Source: DTU089 sp964421815
GTDB lineage: Bacteria; Bacillota; Clostridia; Oscillospirales; Acutalibacteraceae
NCBI GenBank assembly: GCA_964421815.1
Contig: CAYQYT010000005.1
Coordinates: 62,001 to 126,000, forward strand
Length of the DNA: 64,000 bases
Reading direction: 5' to 3'
Under the pieces are notes generated by a model. The model was not told where the DNA came from, did no database searches, and saw only the letters and a program-made list of their open reading frames with translations. The translations under genes were made by a program, and so were the position numbers. Positions 48,655-57,657 of this stretch are shown piece by piece. Position 1 is the first letter of the stretch. The number at the start of each line of letters is the position of its first letter.

Positions 48655-51453
48655 ATGAAAAAGTTTTTATCCTTGATTCTCTCTGTGGTAATGGTGCTGA
48701 CAACCTTTTCCGTAGTGGGCTTTGCAGTTGAAGAGCCCTTTGCATCGGGTGTTGTCGGTACTGCTGAAGATGGGTCTTTTTATTGGGAACTTTCGGAGGA
48801 CGGAGGTACTCTCACTGTAACGGGTCGGGGTGAAATGCCCGAATTTGAGGAAACACCCCAATGGCTTTCATATAATTTTACAAACCTTGTTATAGACGAA
48901 GGCATACTCAGTATCAGTACCGAGGCTTTTTCAAATGCCGCTAATCTTGAGAGCGTTGAACTCCCTTCAACTGTTGAGAGTATAGCTCAAAGAGCGTTCT
49001 ATGGTTGTACGAACCTTAAAGATATTCAATTCCCCGAGGGTGTAGCATTTGTGGGTGCAATGGCATTTTACGGTTGTACTGCATTAAAAGAAATCAGAAT
49101 ACCCGAAACAGTAAAGGAAATAGAGAACTATGGTTTTGGCTATTACTGTAATGAGGAACTTGATGACGAATTTGCAAAGATTGACAGCGTAACCCTTTTC
49201 GCTAAGGCGGACACCGCAGCACAAAGGTATGCGAAGGAAAACGATATTCCTTTTATCAATTTAAGCGACTATACGGAGTTTTTTGAGTATGAAATCCGCG
49301 AGGATTCCGAAAACGAAACACGTAGCATTGCATTGGTTTCATATAAAAATTGTCCCTATTCCGAGGAAATAATTATCCCCGAAGAAATTGAGGGTATCAA
49401 AGTTACCGATTTGGGAGATTTTCTTTTTGATGGCTCAAATGTAAAATCCGTTTATATTCCCGCAAGTGTAACAAATATTTCTTCAACCGCTTTTGAAAAC
49501 TCATGTGACCTGATGGAAATTATCTGTGAAGAAGGCGGAAAATACAGTTCTCTTGACGGAGTTTTATATGGGGATGATTTTACCGCCCTTGTGAAAGTTC
49601 CCGAGGGAAAGGCAGAAATTACACAGTTTCCCGAGGATTTAAACACCGTATGTAGTTTTGCTTTCAAAAATACGGTAATCAAAAACATAGAACTTCCCAA
49701 ATCTGTCATCATTCTTCAAGAAAATGCCTTTGCATTTTCAAGTCTTCAGGCAGTTGTTCTTCCCGAGGGTTTAAGTGAGATACCGAAAATGTGCTTTTTC
49801 GGTTCCGTAAATATTACAAATGTTGTGATTCCCGAAACAGTAAAATCCATCGGTGCAAATGCATTCGGAAACTGTATTGCTCTTGAAGATGTGTATTTGC
49901 CCTACGGGATTGAGTGCATTGAGGGTGCTGCATTCCATTGTACTGACCTTGAAAATGTAGTTGTTCCCGACAGTGTGAAAAGTATAGGCGATTATGCTTT
50001 CGGTTATTATAGTGAAGATGATATTGAGTTTGTAAAGGATGAAACTTTTGAAGTTATGGGCAGAAGCGGTACTGCCGCAGAGGAATATGCTGTAACTAAC
50101 GGATTTTCCTTTACAGATGTTGCTCCCAAGCAACCTACAATATGGTATGCTAATACTGATAAGATTTCTGCAAATCTTTTCTGGGATAGTATTGACGGAG
50201 TAGAGTATTACGAAATATACAGAAAAACCAATAACAGCGATTTTGAAAAAATAGCAGAAGTGGGATGTGATGAAGATACTGTTTTCAGCGATACAACAGT
50301 TGAAAACAAAACTACATATACCTATTGTATCGTCTGTGTAAAGGGTAATCTGAAAAGTTCTTCCGAGAAGACCGTTGATATTGAATTTATAAAGATATCC
50401 ACACCCACACTTGTGAGTGCAAAAATGACGGAAAAGGGTATTAATGTAAACTGGAAAACAGTCAGCGATGCGGACGGATATATTCTTTACAGAAAAACGG
50501 ACTCATCCCAATGGAGTGAAATCGGTGTTTTTAAGGGCAGTGTAACAGCATTTGAAGATACCACATGCAAGAGCGGTCAGACTTATTACTATACCGTAAA
50601 AGCATATAGCGGAGCTGTTGAAAGCGGTTGTGACTACGATGGCGTTAGTGCAATGTATCTGAGTATTCCCAAACTTAAAAAGGCGGAAAACACTTCAAGC
50701 GGTATTAAGATAACTTGGGAAAAGGTTACCGGTGCTAACGGTTATATCATCGGAAGAAAGAGCGGTTCCGGCGGTTGGAAACAAATAGCCAAAACAAAGG
50801 ATGTAAGCAGTTATACCGATAAAACTGCAAAATCCGGAACTACATATACATATACCGTTGTACCCGTTTGCGACAGCGTTAAAGGATTTTATAACGAAAA
50901 AGGTATAACATATCGTAGGATTTCACATGTTACAATCAAGAGCACCTCAAGCACCGCCGACGGTGTAAAGATAACATGGGAGCCTGTTTCAAATTGCACA
51001 GGCTATACAGTTTACAGAAAAACCGAAAAAGGAACATATAAAAAAATTACAACTGTTAAGGGTGCGAAAAGTTCAACCTATACGGACAAAAAGGTAACAA
51101 GCGGTGTTAAGTACTATTATAAGGTTGTAGCTTACAGCGGCTCCTATGTAAGCAGTTACACAGAGGTTTCGCGATACTACCTTGATAACCCACAGCTTTC
51201 AAGTGCAAGCAGCGGCAAAAGCGGTGTTACTGTAAAATGGGGTACTGTTAAGGGTGCAAGCGGATATTATGTGTATCGCAAAACAGGGGACGGAAGTTAT
51301 AAAAAGATTGCAACGGTTAAGGGACGAACAAAGAAATCCTACCTTGACAAATCCGCAAAAAAAGGCAAAACCTACACCTACAAAGTGAAAGCCTATTACG
51401 GCAAAACCACAAGCGCATATTCAAATACCAAAAAAATAAAAGATAAATATTAA
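48655..51453 (+). CDS. Secreted BspA-like leucine-rich repeat protein with fibronectin type III repeats
   Basis: The 932-residue precursor has a signal peptide (MKKFLSLILSVVMVLTTFSVVGFA). Leucine-rich repeats of the BspA/Treponema type fill about residues 30-490, with recurring units such as LESVELPSTVESIAQRAFYGCTNLK and VVVPDSVKSIGDYAFGYYS. From about residue 495 there are five fibronectin type III-like domains sharing WxxxxGAxGYxVYRKT and YTYxVxAY motifs. There is no LPxTG, SLH or other anchor at the Lys-rich C-terminus. Such proteins are secreted or surface-associated adhesion or binding factors in gut Clostridia. The partner is unknown. Confidence 0.9.
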   Translation: MKKFLSLILSVVMVLTTFSVVGFAVEEPFASGVVGTAEDGSFYWELSEDGGTLTVTGRGEMPEFEETPQWLSYNFTNLVIDEGILSISTEAFSNAANLESVELPSTVESIAQRAFYGCTNLKDIQFPEGVAFVGAMAFYGCTALKEIRIPETVKEIENYGFGYYCNEELDDEFAKIDSVTLFAKADTAAQRYAKENDIPFINLSDYTEFFEYEIREDSENETRSIALVSYKNCPYSEEIIIPEEIEGIKVTDLGDFLFDGSNVKSVYIPASVTNISSTAFENSCDLMEIICEEGGKYSSLDGVLYGDDFTALVKVPEGKAEITQFPEDLNTVCSFAFKNTVIKNIELPKSVIILQENAFAFSSLQAVVLPEGLSEIPKMCFFGSVNITNVVIPETVKSIGANAFGNCIALEDVYLPYGIECIEGAAFHCTDLENVVVPDSVKSIGDYAFGYYSEDDIEFVKDETFEVMGRSGTAAEEYAVTNGFSFTDVAPKQPTIWYANTDKISANLFWDSIDGVEYYEIYRKTNNSDFEKIAEVGCDEDTVFSDTTVENKTTYTYCIVCVKGNLKSSSEKTVDIEFIKISTPTLVSAKMTEKGINVNWKTVSDADGYILYRKTDSSQWSEIGVFKGSVTAFEDTTCKSGQTYYYTVKAYSGAVESGCDYDGVSAMYLSIPKLKKAENTSSGIKITWEKVTGANGYIIGRKSGSGGWKQIAKTKDVSSYTDKTAKSGTTYTYTVVPVCDSVKGFYNEKGITYRRISHVTIKSTSSTADGVKITWEPVSNCTGYTVYRKTEKGTYKKITTVKGAKSSTYTDKKVTSGVKYYYKVVAYSGSYVSSYTEVSRYYLDNPQLSSASSGKSGVTVKWGTVKGASGYYVYRKTGDGSYKKIATVKGRTKKSYLDKSAKKGKTYTYKVKAYYGKTTSAYSNTKKIKDKY

Positions 51454-51459
51454 AAAATC

Positions 51460-51807
51460 GGGGCTGTAATGCGTGGGTGTCCAGAGGACACTCACGCAGT
51501 TTTATTCGCCATACGGCGAGTGATATTGCTTCGCAGTTATATAATGCTACGCATTGTGATATTGTCCTTCGGACAGTTTTATGCGAATAAAATAACACTG
51601 AAATCGAAGATTTCAATATCACTATGCCGAAAAGTGCATAATATCACTCTTTCCGAAGGAAAGAATATCACTTGAAGTTAAAGGCGCACTTACTCACCAC
51701 TTTTAGTGGCAGTGCAAAAAAGTAAGAGTTAATGTAGCTTTTTGATACATTAACTCTTTTTTGTCCTTTAGAGTACGACTCAAAAAACAAGAGTTTTTTA
51801 CAACCCC
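51460..51807. repeat. Intergenic hairpin array bounded by GGGGCTGTAA ... TTACAACCCC
   Basis: The 372-bp gap between the LRR gene and the symporter holds at least eight hairpins. The largest is GCGTGGGTGTCC (51471-51482) with 51486-51497. Others are AATGC/GCATT, TGTCC/GGACA, TTTTAT/ATAAAA, TGAAATC/GATTTCA and CTTTCC/GGAAAG. They are spaced by linkers GTGATATT on the left (51520-51527, 51556-51563) and AATATCACT on the right (51615-51623, 51640-51648, 51664-51672). The two sets of linkers are complementary, so the whole array can form a branched structure. The outer ends resemble split arms of the local terminator family. No coding sequence is supported. Confidence 0.65.
51724..51763 (+). terminator. 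Terminator at the right side of the hairpin array
   Basis: AAGAGTTAATGTA (51724-51736) and TACATTAACTCTT (51746-51758) form a perfect 13-bp stem, followed by TTTTTG. It can end transcripts from the LRR gene. Confidence 0.85.
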
Positions 51808-51825
51808 ATTTCTGTGTTATTTATA

Positions 51826-53118
51826 TTATTGGGGGTATTCAACTTCTTTGCTAAGACAGTTTATTGCAAATAAATTGGGTATCGCCATAAGCCCATTGCA
51901 GATATCTGCAACTTCCCAAATGATCTTCGGTGGATTTATACTGCCGATAAATACAAGGATTATATAAATTACCTTGTAAAATTTTGTGTGTTTCCTTCCG
52001 AATAAACAGACGAAACTTTTTTCGCCGTAAAAGGAACAACTTGTAAGGGATGTAAAAGCAAATACGGCAGTAAGAGCCGAAATTCCTTTTCTGCCGATTT
52101 CTCCGATTGTTGAATATGCGGTAATGGACAAATCTGCCCCGAAAAGTTGATTTTTTGAGTCGAACGTAGCCGTGAGAATAACAAATGCGGTTACAGTGCA
52201 AAGAAAAACAGTGTCAATAAAAACTTCAAGCATTGCCCACATTCCCTGGGTCTCGGCATTTTGATTGTTTGATTCGGAGTGGAGGATGGTGGAGGATCCT
52301 AATCCGGCTTCATTTGAAAAAACACCTCTCGACACACCGTAGCGCATTGCTTTGAACAAACCAAATCCGTTAACAGCCTTTAAAGAGAAAGCCTCTTTAA
52401 AAACCAACGAAATGCAGGGGAGCAGGTTTTTTCTGAATTTTACTGTGACTGCCGTGCTTAATATAAGGTACAAAATTGTCATTAAAGGAACCGCAACAGT
52501 ACCGAATCTTGATATTCTGCCGATACCTCCGCTTATTATTACTAAGCACAGCAATGAAATTACAGCACCGACTATGTATTTGTTAATATTGAACCCTATG
52601 GATAGGGATTCCGCTACCGAGTTGCTTTGAGTTAGATTCCCCATACTCATTGCGGAAAAAAGTGTAAATACTGCATAAGCCTTAGCAAGGCCCTTCATTT
52701 TAATGCCGTTTTCTATGTATGAGAAAGAGCCTCCTTCAAAAATGCCATATATGTTTTTCCTTCTGTACCGAACACCAAGGAAATTTTCGGAATAGGCAGT
52801 CATCATGGAAAGAAGTGCAGAAATCCACATCCAAAAAACTGTTCCGGGACCACCGGAATAAATAGCTGTTGCCACCCCAACAATGTTGCCGGTACCAATG
52901 CATGCACCAAGGACGGAGCAGAAAGTACTGAATTGCGAGATTCCGCTGCTTTCGGTTTTTGTGAACATCTTACCGACTGTTTCTTTAAGCATGAGCGGAA
53001 AACCGCGTATTTGAAAAAAACCGCTTTTTACGGAAAAACGTAATGCAGTAAAAATAAAAATCATCAGCATGGGTAATCCCCAAACTACTGAACCGACAGC
53101 GTTTAAGATATTTTCCAT
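51826..53118 (-). CDS. Sodium:alanine symporter (AGCS) family transporter
   Basis: The 430-residue membrane protein imports alanine or glycine with sodium in characterised relatives. The start at 53118 has an AGAGGTG ribosome binding site and yields MENILNAVGSVVWGLPMLM. AGCS landmarks include GTGNIVGVATAIYSGGPGTVFWMWISALLSM, ENFLGVRYR, and the C-terminal GSINPPKIIWEVADICNGLMAIPN. About ten membrane segments are predicted. It lies alone on the reverse strand, divergent from the MATE gene. Confidence 0.92.
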   Translation of the reverse strand: MENILNAVGSVVWGLPMLMIFIFTALRFSVKSGFFQIRGFPLMLKETVGKMFTKTESSGISQFSTFCSVLGACIGTGNIVGVATAIYSGGPGTVFWMWISALLSMMTAYSENFLGVRYRRKNIYGIFEGGSFSYIENGIKMKGLAKAYAVFTLFSAMSMGNLTQSNSVAESLSIGFNINKYIVGAVISLLCLVIISGGIGRISRFGTVAVPLMTILYLILSTAVTVKFRKNLLPCISLVFKEAFSLKAVNGFGLFKAMRYGVSRGVFSNEAGLGSSTILHSESNNQNAETQGMWAMLEVFIDTVFLCTVTAFVILTATFDSKNQLFGADLSITAYSTIGEIGRKGISALTAVFAFTSLTSCSFYGEKSFVCLFGRKHTKFYKVIYIILVFIGSINPPKIIWEVADICNGLMAIPNLFAINCLSKEVEYPQ

Positions 53119-53135
53119 TACGCACCTCTTTTCCT

Positions 53136-53164
53136 TTGACAAACGGCTAAAACAATCCTATAAT
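53136..53164 (+). promoter_or_regulatory. Perfect-consensus promoter of the MATE gene
   Basis: TTGACA (53136-53141) and TATAAT (53159-53164) have a 17-bp spacer, 45 bp ahead of the start codon and within the divergent region. Confidence 0.85.
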
Positions 53165-53209
53165 ATCATACTGTGAGAATTTTCTGTTTATTCTTGAAAG
53201 GAGCGTATA

Positions 53210-54559
53210 ATGGCTCGTGATTTAACAAGCGGAAAAACAGGCAAGGTATTGCTTCAGTTTACAATGCCGCTTTTTATAAGTGTTGTTTTTCAGCAGATGT
53301 ACAGTATAGCGGACAGTCTTATTGCAGGCCGTTTCGCAGGGGAGGATGCTTTGGCGGCAGTTGGTGCCTCATATCCTATAACAAATATTTTTAACGCAGT
53401 GGCAATTGGGTGCAATATCGGTTGCAGTGTTGTTATATCCCAACTCTTCGGAGCAAGGGATTACAAAAAAGTCAAAACAGCCATATCAACATCTCTTATT
53501 TCATGCGTTGTTTTAGGTGGGGTGTTGACGCTTACGGGCATTGTTTTGACTCCATCGCTTATGGATGCCATTGATACACCCCAAAACATCTTTGATAGTT
53601 CTGCGCTGTATCTTGAAATATATATCGGGGGCTTTGTTTTCCTGTTTATTTATAATGTAGCAAACGGAATCTTTACTTCTTTGGGAGATTCAAAAACTTC
53701 ACTTTATTTTTTGATTTTTTCCTCCGTATTCAATGTGATTCTTGACTATGTTTTAGTTGTAGATTTTAATATGGGTGTGTCGGGAGTTGCTTGGGCAACC
53801 TTTATTGCTCAGGGACTTGCGGGTATTCTTTCGGTTATAACACTTTTGTATCAGGTGAGAAAATTACCCGTAAAAGAAAAAGCCTCTCTGTTTTCAATTG
53901 ACTTGTTAAAGCGTATTGCGGGGATTTCCATACCCAGTGTGCTTCAGCAAAGTTTTGTTTCTGTGGGCAATGTGTTTATTCAAAAACTCATAAACGGCTA
54001 TGGCTCTTCGGTTGTCGCAGGTTTTTCAGCGGCAATGAAACTGAACACATTTACAATAAATGCCCTTTATACATTCGGTAATGCGGTGTCAAGTTTTACT
54101 GCCCAAAATTTCGGCGCAAAAAAATATTCCCGCATAAGAGAGGGAATGAAATACGGAACAACAATGACCGTCATAACGGGAATAATTTTTGCTTTACTGT
54201 TTCTTGTGTTTAATGTTCAGTTAATAGAAGTATTCATCGAAGGGAACAGAGGCGGAGAAGCGGTAATCTCAGGCTCCCGCTTTTTGAAAACCGTAGCACC
54301 CTTTTATTCGTTTATTGGCATAAAATTGGTCTGCGACGGTATTCTACGCGGTGTGGGACGAATGAAACTGTTTATGGTGGCAACCTTTACGGATTTAATT
54401 CTGCGAGTAATACTTGCCTTTGTTTTCTCTCCCATTTGGGGCTATCAGGGTATATGGAGTTCCTGGCCAATAGGTTGGTTGGCGGCAAATGTCCTCTCCC
54501 TTATATTCTATTTCATTGTAATAAACAAACTTGACAAAAAACCTGTGCAGTCTCATTGA
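53210..54559 (+). CDS. MATE family efflux transporter
   Basis: This 449-residue protein has twelve predicted membrane helices in two homologous halves. MATE features include LLQFTMPLFISVVFQQMYSIADSLIAGRFAGEDALAAVGASYPI in the first half and NTFTINALYTFGNAVSSFTAQNFGAKKYSRIREG in the second. The family exports organic cations or other compounds by Na+ or H+ antiport. The start follows GAAAGGAG. No regulator is adjacent. The hairpin at 54542-54572 includes its stop codon in the loop. Confidence 0.93.
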   Translation: MARDLTSGKTGKVLLQFTMPLFISVVFQQMYSIADSLIAGRFAGEDALAAVGASYPITNIFNAVAIGCNIGCSVVISQLFGARDYKKVKTAISTSLISCVVLGGVLTLTGIVLTPSLMDAIDTPQNIFDSSALYLEIYIGGFVFLFIYNVANGIFTSLGDSKTSLYFLIFSSVFNVILDYVLVVDFNMGVSGVAWATFIAQGLAGILSVITLLYQVRKLPVKEKASLFSIDLLKRIAGISIPSVLQQSFVSVGNVFIQKLINGYGSSVVAGFSAAMKLNTFTINALYTFGNAVSSFTAQNFGAKKYSRIREGMKYGTTMTVITGIIFALLFLVFNVQLIEVFIEGNRGGEAVISGSRFLKTVAPFYSFIGIKLVCDGILRGVGRMKLFMVATFTDLILRVILAFVFSPIWGYQGIWSSWPIGWLAANVLSLIFYFIVINKLDKKPVQSH

Positions 54560-54572
54560 GGGACTGCACAGG
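54542..54572. terminator. Hairpin spanning the MATE stop codon
   Basis: Perfect arms CCTGTGCAGTC (54542-54552) and GACTGCACAGG (54562-54572) flank the TGA stop codon at 54557-54559. The T-run after it is short, so it may protect the transcript or act mainly as a convergent-gene barrier. Confidence 0.55.
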
Positions 54573-54586
54573 TTCGCTTTATATAA

Positions 54587-54760
54587 TCAATTTTGTTTTC
54601 TGACAATTCGGTATTCATCATCCGCTCTGAAATAAGGACAGGCATCATTTGATGAGGTGAGGAATTTTAAATATTCATCTTCATCAAGTTCAATATCGCA
54701 AAAGTATTCCTCTAAATCCTCGTCGTATCTGTAATTTTCACACATTTCGCACATTGCCAT
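54587..54760 (-). CDS. DUF6472-like small acidic Cys protein
   Basis: This 57-residue protein on the reverse strand begins MAMCEMCENYRYDEDLEEYF and ends DDEYRIVRKQN. It is rich in Asp and Glu and contains four Cys (CEMC, FC and ACPYF). The pattern CExCxNYxYDEDxEExxC, CPYFxxxDEYxxVRKQN matches a strongly conserved family of tiny proteins in Clostridia usually labelled DUF6472; no function is known. An ATGAGG ribosome binding site precedes the start. It lies 9 bp after rlmH on the same strand and is probably co-transcribed with rlmH and the M23 gene. The four Cys suggest a metal site. Confidence 0.85.
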   Translation of the reverse strand: MAMCEMCENYRYDEDLEEYFCDIELDEDEYLKFLTSSNDACPYFRADDEYRIVRKQN

Positions 54761-54769
54761 AATGAAACC

Positions 54770-55249
54770 TCATTTGTGGTATTTTCCGTTATTGTTAATC
54801 TGAAAAGCCCTGTAAATTTGTTCAAGGAGCATAACCCTCATAAGCTGGTGGGGAAATGTCATAGGGGAAAAAGAAAGTTTAAAATCCGAAAGGCTCTTTA
54901 TTTCGGGTGAAAGACCGAAAGAACTTCCGATAATGAATACCAGGTTGCTTTTTCCGTTTATGGCGGCATCGGAAAAAGACTTTGCAAATTCTTCGCTGGA
55001 CTTTTCCTTTCCCTCAATGCATAGGGAGAAAATGTAACTGTTATTGGGGATTTTCTTTTTGATTTCCTCCGCTTCTTTTAAAAGGGCAGTGTCAATTTCC
55101 GTTTGAGAGGGATTGTCCGATAAACGCACGGGATTCAGTTCTATAACATCAAGTTTACCGTAAGCGGAAATTCTTTTAGAATATTCACTTATGGCATCCC
55201 TCAAATACTTTTCCTTTAATTTGCCAAGGGCGATTACTGTAATATTCAT
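54770..55249 (-). CDS. rlmH: 23S rRNA (pseudouridine1915-N3)-methyltransferase RlmH
   Basis: RlmH is a SPOUT methyltransferase that modifies pseudouridine 1915 in helix 69 of 23S rRNA. The 159-residue protein has the N-terminal INVIALGKLK-like start (MNITVIALGKLKEKYLRD) and the SAM-binding C-terminal IIGSSFGLSPEIK. The family tail is SFSPMTFPHQLMRVMLLEQIYRAFQINNNGKYHK. The start codon overlaps the stop of the M23 gene, so translation is coupled. Confidence 0.96.
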   Translation of the reverse strand: MNITVIALGKLKEKYLRDAISEYSKRISAYGKLDVIELNPVRLSDNPSQTEIDTALLKEAEEIKKKIPNNSYIFSLCIEGKEKSSEEFAKSFSDAAINGKSNLVFIIGSSFGLSPEIKSLSDFKLSFSPMTFPHQLMRVMLLEQIYRAFQINNNGKYHK

Positions 55250-56604
55250 TATTCAAGTCCTAAATACGGCGCAGGGTTAATTCTGTTACCGTTAATTCTT
55301 ACTTCAAAGTGCAGATGGGCGCCGAAAGAATAGCCTGTGTTACCGACTCTGCCTATTGCCTGACCCTTGGTTACAGTATCACCGGGGTTCACCATAAGGG
55401 AATTGTCAAGCATATGGGCATAAAGTGTTTCAACGCCGTTACCATGGTCAATAACTACATAGTTGCCGTAACCGCCGTTGCTCCAACCTGCTTGGGTTAC
55501 GGTACCTGAAGCTCCTGCAACAACAAGGGAGCCGGAAGCACTTGCACCGGAAATATCAATGCCCCTGTGATAACCGAGACTTCTGTAACCGAAGGGGGAT
55601 GTAACGGTAAACAGACCAACAACCGGCCAACAGAAATATCCGGTAGTTTGCAAAACGGAGTACGTACCCAAAGAAAGGCTTTCTGCACGGATTCCTCGTT
55701 CGATAATCTGTGAAACGGGTGCTTTTACGGATACGTTCATAAGTTTTTCAGCAGATACTTTTTTATCTCCGATGTATGTTACAAGGTCAATGGCATAAGC
55801 AGAACCGTTTGTGCCGTTTCTGCGAGTCCTTGTGTCACCTATGAAGAGGGTGTTGGTCTGTATTTCAACTGTATCATACTCGACGGTTTTAATAGTCTTC
55901 TCGCAGTTGGCATGGCAGATTTCAAGAGGGGAGAGAATTTTAAGATTCAATTCCAATTGCTCTGCCGACCAAATTCTATCGTCGCTTTCTTCATAATATG
56001 CATCGGCAAATGTGATTTCCTGTGCAAAGGCAACCGAGGAGTCGGGGTATTGCTTTTGAGCGTTTTTAAGTTGAGCGTAAAAAATTTCGCGAGCTTCCTG
56101 TCTGTTTTTTACGGTACAAAAAAGTTCTTTGTCAATGTAAATCTCCGTAACAGAAATTCGTTCGGGAGCAAGTTTTTTTATAATATCTTCCGATAAAATA
56201 TCGCTGCTTTTAATGTTGTAAGGTTCAGTTTTGACTTTTTGGGTTTCGAACTTGCTGTTAGAGGTGAGTCCCAGGTAGTTAAGTGCCAGGGTGTTAGCGT
56301 GATCCGCATCATTTTGCGTTCCTGCATAGCCAACGATTTCACCACCTATTTTAACGGCGAAAGCATCGGTTTTCCCGTCATTGGAAACCAGAAAAAACAC
56401 AGAAGCCCCTATTACCGAAAAAACAAGAATAAAAGAAATGCTTCTTTTGAAGAATGTTTTAGCAGATGCAAAAGAAGTTTTATTAAATTTGAAAAGCTTT
56501 TGCAAGCCTTTTAAAAAGATTTTGAAAAATCCCGTGAATATGCTTGTAATAAGAATTCCGAGATTTGCTATATAAACATACAGCGTTCTGAATATCAGTC
56601 CCAT
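55249..56604 (-). CDS. M23 family metallopeptidase with membrane anchor and G5-like region
   Basis: This 451-residue protein has hydrophobic segments at about residues 5-30 and 53-71. The extracytoplasmic part holds a G5-like module around residues 275-300 and a C-terminal M23 (LytM) domain (about residues 330-445). The zinc ligands are present in HRGIDIS (HxxxD) and HLHFEV (HxH), so it should be an active peptidoglycan endopeptidase. Its place upstream of rlmH may reflect growth-linked expression. The G5 module could bind GlcNAc-containing polymers. The start follows GAAAGTGAG. Confidence 0.9.
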   Translation of the reverse strand: MGLIFRTLYVYIANLGILITSIFTGFFKIFLKGLQKLFKFNKTSFASAKTFFKRSISFILVFSVIGASVFFLVSNDGKTDAFAVKIGGEIVGYAGTQNDADHANTLALNYLGLTSNSKFETQKVKTEPYNIKSSDILSEDIIKKLAPERISVTEIYIDKELFCTVKNRQEAREIFYAQLKNAQKQYPDSSVAFAQEITFADAYYEESDDRIWSAEQLELNLKILSPLEICHANCEKTIKTVEYDTVEIQTNTLFIGDTRTRRNGTNGSAYAIDLVTYIGDKKVSAEKLMNVSVKAPVSQIIERGIRAESLSLGTYSVLQTTGYFCWPVVGLFTVTSPFGYRSLGYHRGIDISGASASGSLVVAGASGTVTQAGWSNGGYGNYVVIDHGNGVETLYAHMLDNSLMVNPGDTVTKGQAIGRVGNTGYSFGAHLHFEVRINGNRINPAPYLGLE

Positions 56605-56727
56605 AAAAACTCACTTTCAAAGATATATACAATAATATATCACAATTCAAGATTCTTAACAAGGGTTATGAATAAAGTTTACAAATAATTATAAATATAT
56701 CATTGAAACAGTAAATGATTTTTACTA

Positions 56728-56756
56728 TTGTTTATTTTAGAAATATATGGTATTAT
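56728..56756 (+). promoter_or_regulatory. Possible promoter of the GH43-like/TagGH operon
   Basis: TTGTTT (56728-56733) and TATTAT (56751-56756) have a 17-bp spacer, 34 bp ahead of the GTG start at 56790. The match is moderate. Confidence 0.5.
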
Positions 56757-56789
56757 GAAGTATAAACTTGGGTTGAAATCGGTGATTTA

Positions 56790-57641
56790 GTGAAGAACTC
56801 GGAAATAAATATCAGGGATCCCTTTGTCCTTACATATAACGGAAAATATTATATGTACGGAACAAGGGCGGCAAATTTCGGCATAAAAACAGGCGGATTT
56901 GATGTTTATATCAGCACTGATTTGGAGAATTGGTCGGAGCCTGTTGAGGTTTTTAATTCCGAAAAATACGGATTTAATACCGCGGCTAATTGGGCACCTG
57001 AAGTTCACGGTTACAATGGCAATTTTTATATGTTTGCAACATTTACAAAACCTAATGGTTTGAGAGGAACGTACATATTAAGAAGCAACAGCCCCGACGG
57101 GCAGTTTGTTCCTGTTTCCGACGGCGCGGTCACACCTTATGATTGGGAATGTCTTGACGGCACCCTCTATATTGAAAACGGCAAGCCCTATTGTGTTTTT
57201 TGCCACGAACATACTCAAATTCTTGACGGAACGATTTGCTTTGTGGAGTTAAAGTCGGATTTTTCGGGAAGCATCGGTGAGCCTGTTGAACTGTTTGCCG
57301 CAAGCTCGTTTTTGAAAAGGAGTGCCTCGGAAAATTGCCACAATGTTACGGACGGTCCCTTCCTTTTCAAAAAAGAAAACGGCAAGCTTATTATGATTTG
57401 GTCAACTTGTAATAACGGCTACTTGCAATGTGTTGCCGCTTCCCACAACGGCTCGATTTTCGGAAAATGGAGCCATATAAAACCGATTTTTGAAGATAAC
57501 GGCGGTCACGGTATGATTTTTAGAACCCTTGAAGGGAGTTTGAAATTGACCCTCCACTGTCCCAATACCCAAACACTTGAAAGACCTATGTTTTTCTCTG
57601 TGGAAGAAACAGAGGATTCTCTGACAATAGTTAACGACTGA
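56790..57641 (+). CDS. GH43-like five-bladed beta-propeller protein
   Basis: This 283-residue protein begins with GTG and has no signal peptide. It shows the GH43/GH62-superfamily start INIRDPFVLTYNGKYYMYGT, with the general-base Asp in RDPF. The middle FDVYISTDLENWSEP and NWAPEVHGYNGNFYMFAT contain the acid Glu, and NGHGM-like motifs (GGHGMIFRT) are present. Family members are arabinanases, xylosidases or galactosidases. Cytosolic location and co-transcription with an ABC exporter are unusual. The product may work on precursors of an exported glycan. Its stop is 16 bp before the permease start. Confidence 0.8.
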   Translation: MKNSEINIRDPFVLTYNGKYYMYGTRAANFGIKTGGFDVYISTDLENWSEPVEVFNSEKYGFNTAANWAPEVHGYNGNFYMFATFTKPNGLRGTYILRSNSPDGQFVPVSDGAVTPYDWECLDGTLYIENGKPYCVFCHEHTQILDGTICFVELKSDFSGSIGEPVELFAASSFLKRSASENCHNVTDGPFLFKKENGKLIMIWSTCNNGYLQCVAASHNGSIFGKWSHIKPIFEDNGGHGMIFRTLEGSLKLTLHCPNTQTLERPMFFSVEETEDSLTIVND

Positions 57642-57657
57642 TAAAGGGGTGTCAAAA

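Noticed and set aside
53136..53164. Strong MATE promoter as sign of horizontal transfer
   Set aside because: Consensus promoters of the same quality occur before mraZ and pduL, so promoter strength says nothing about transfer here.
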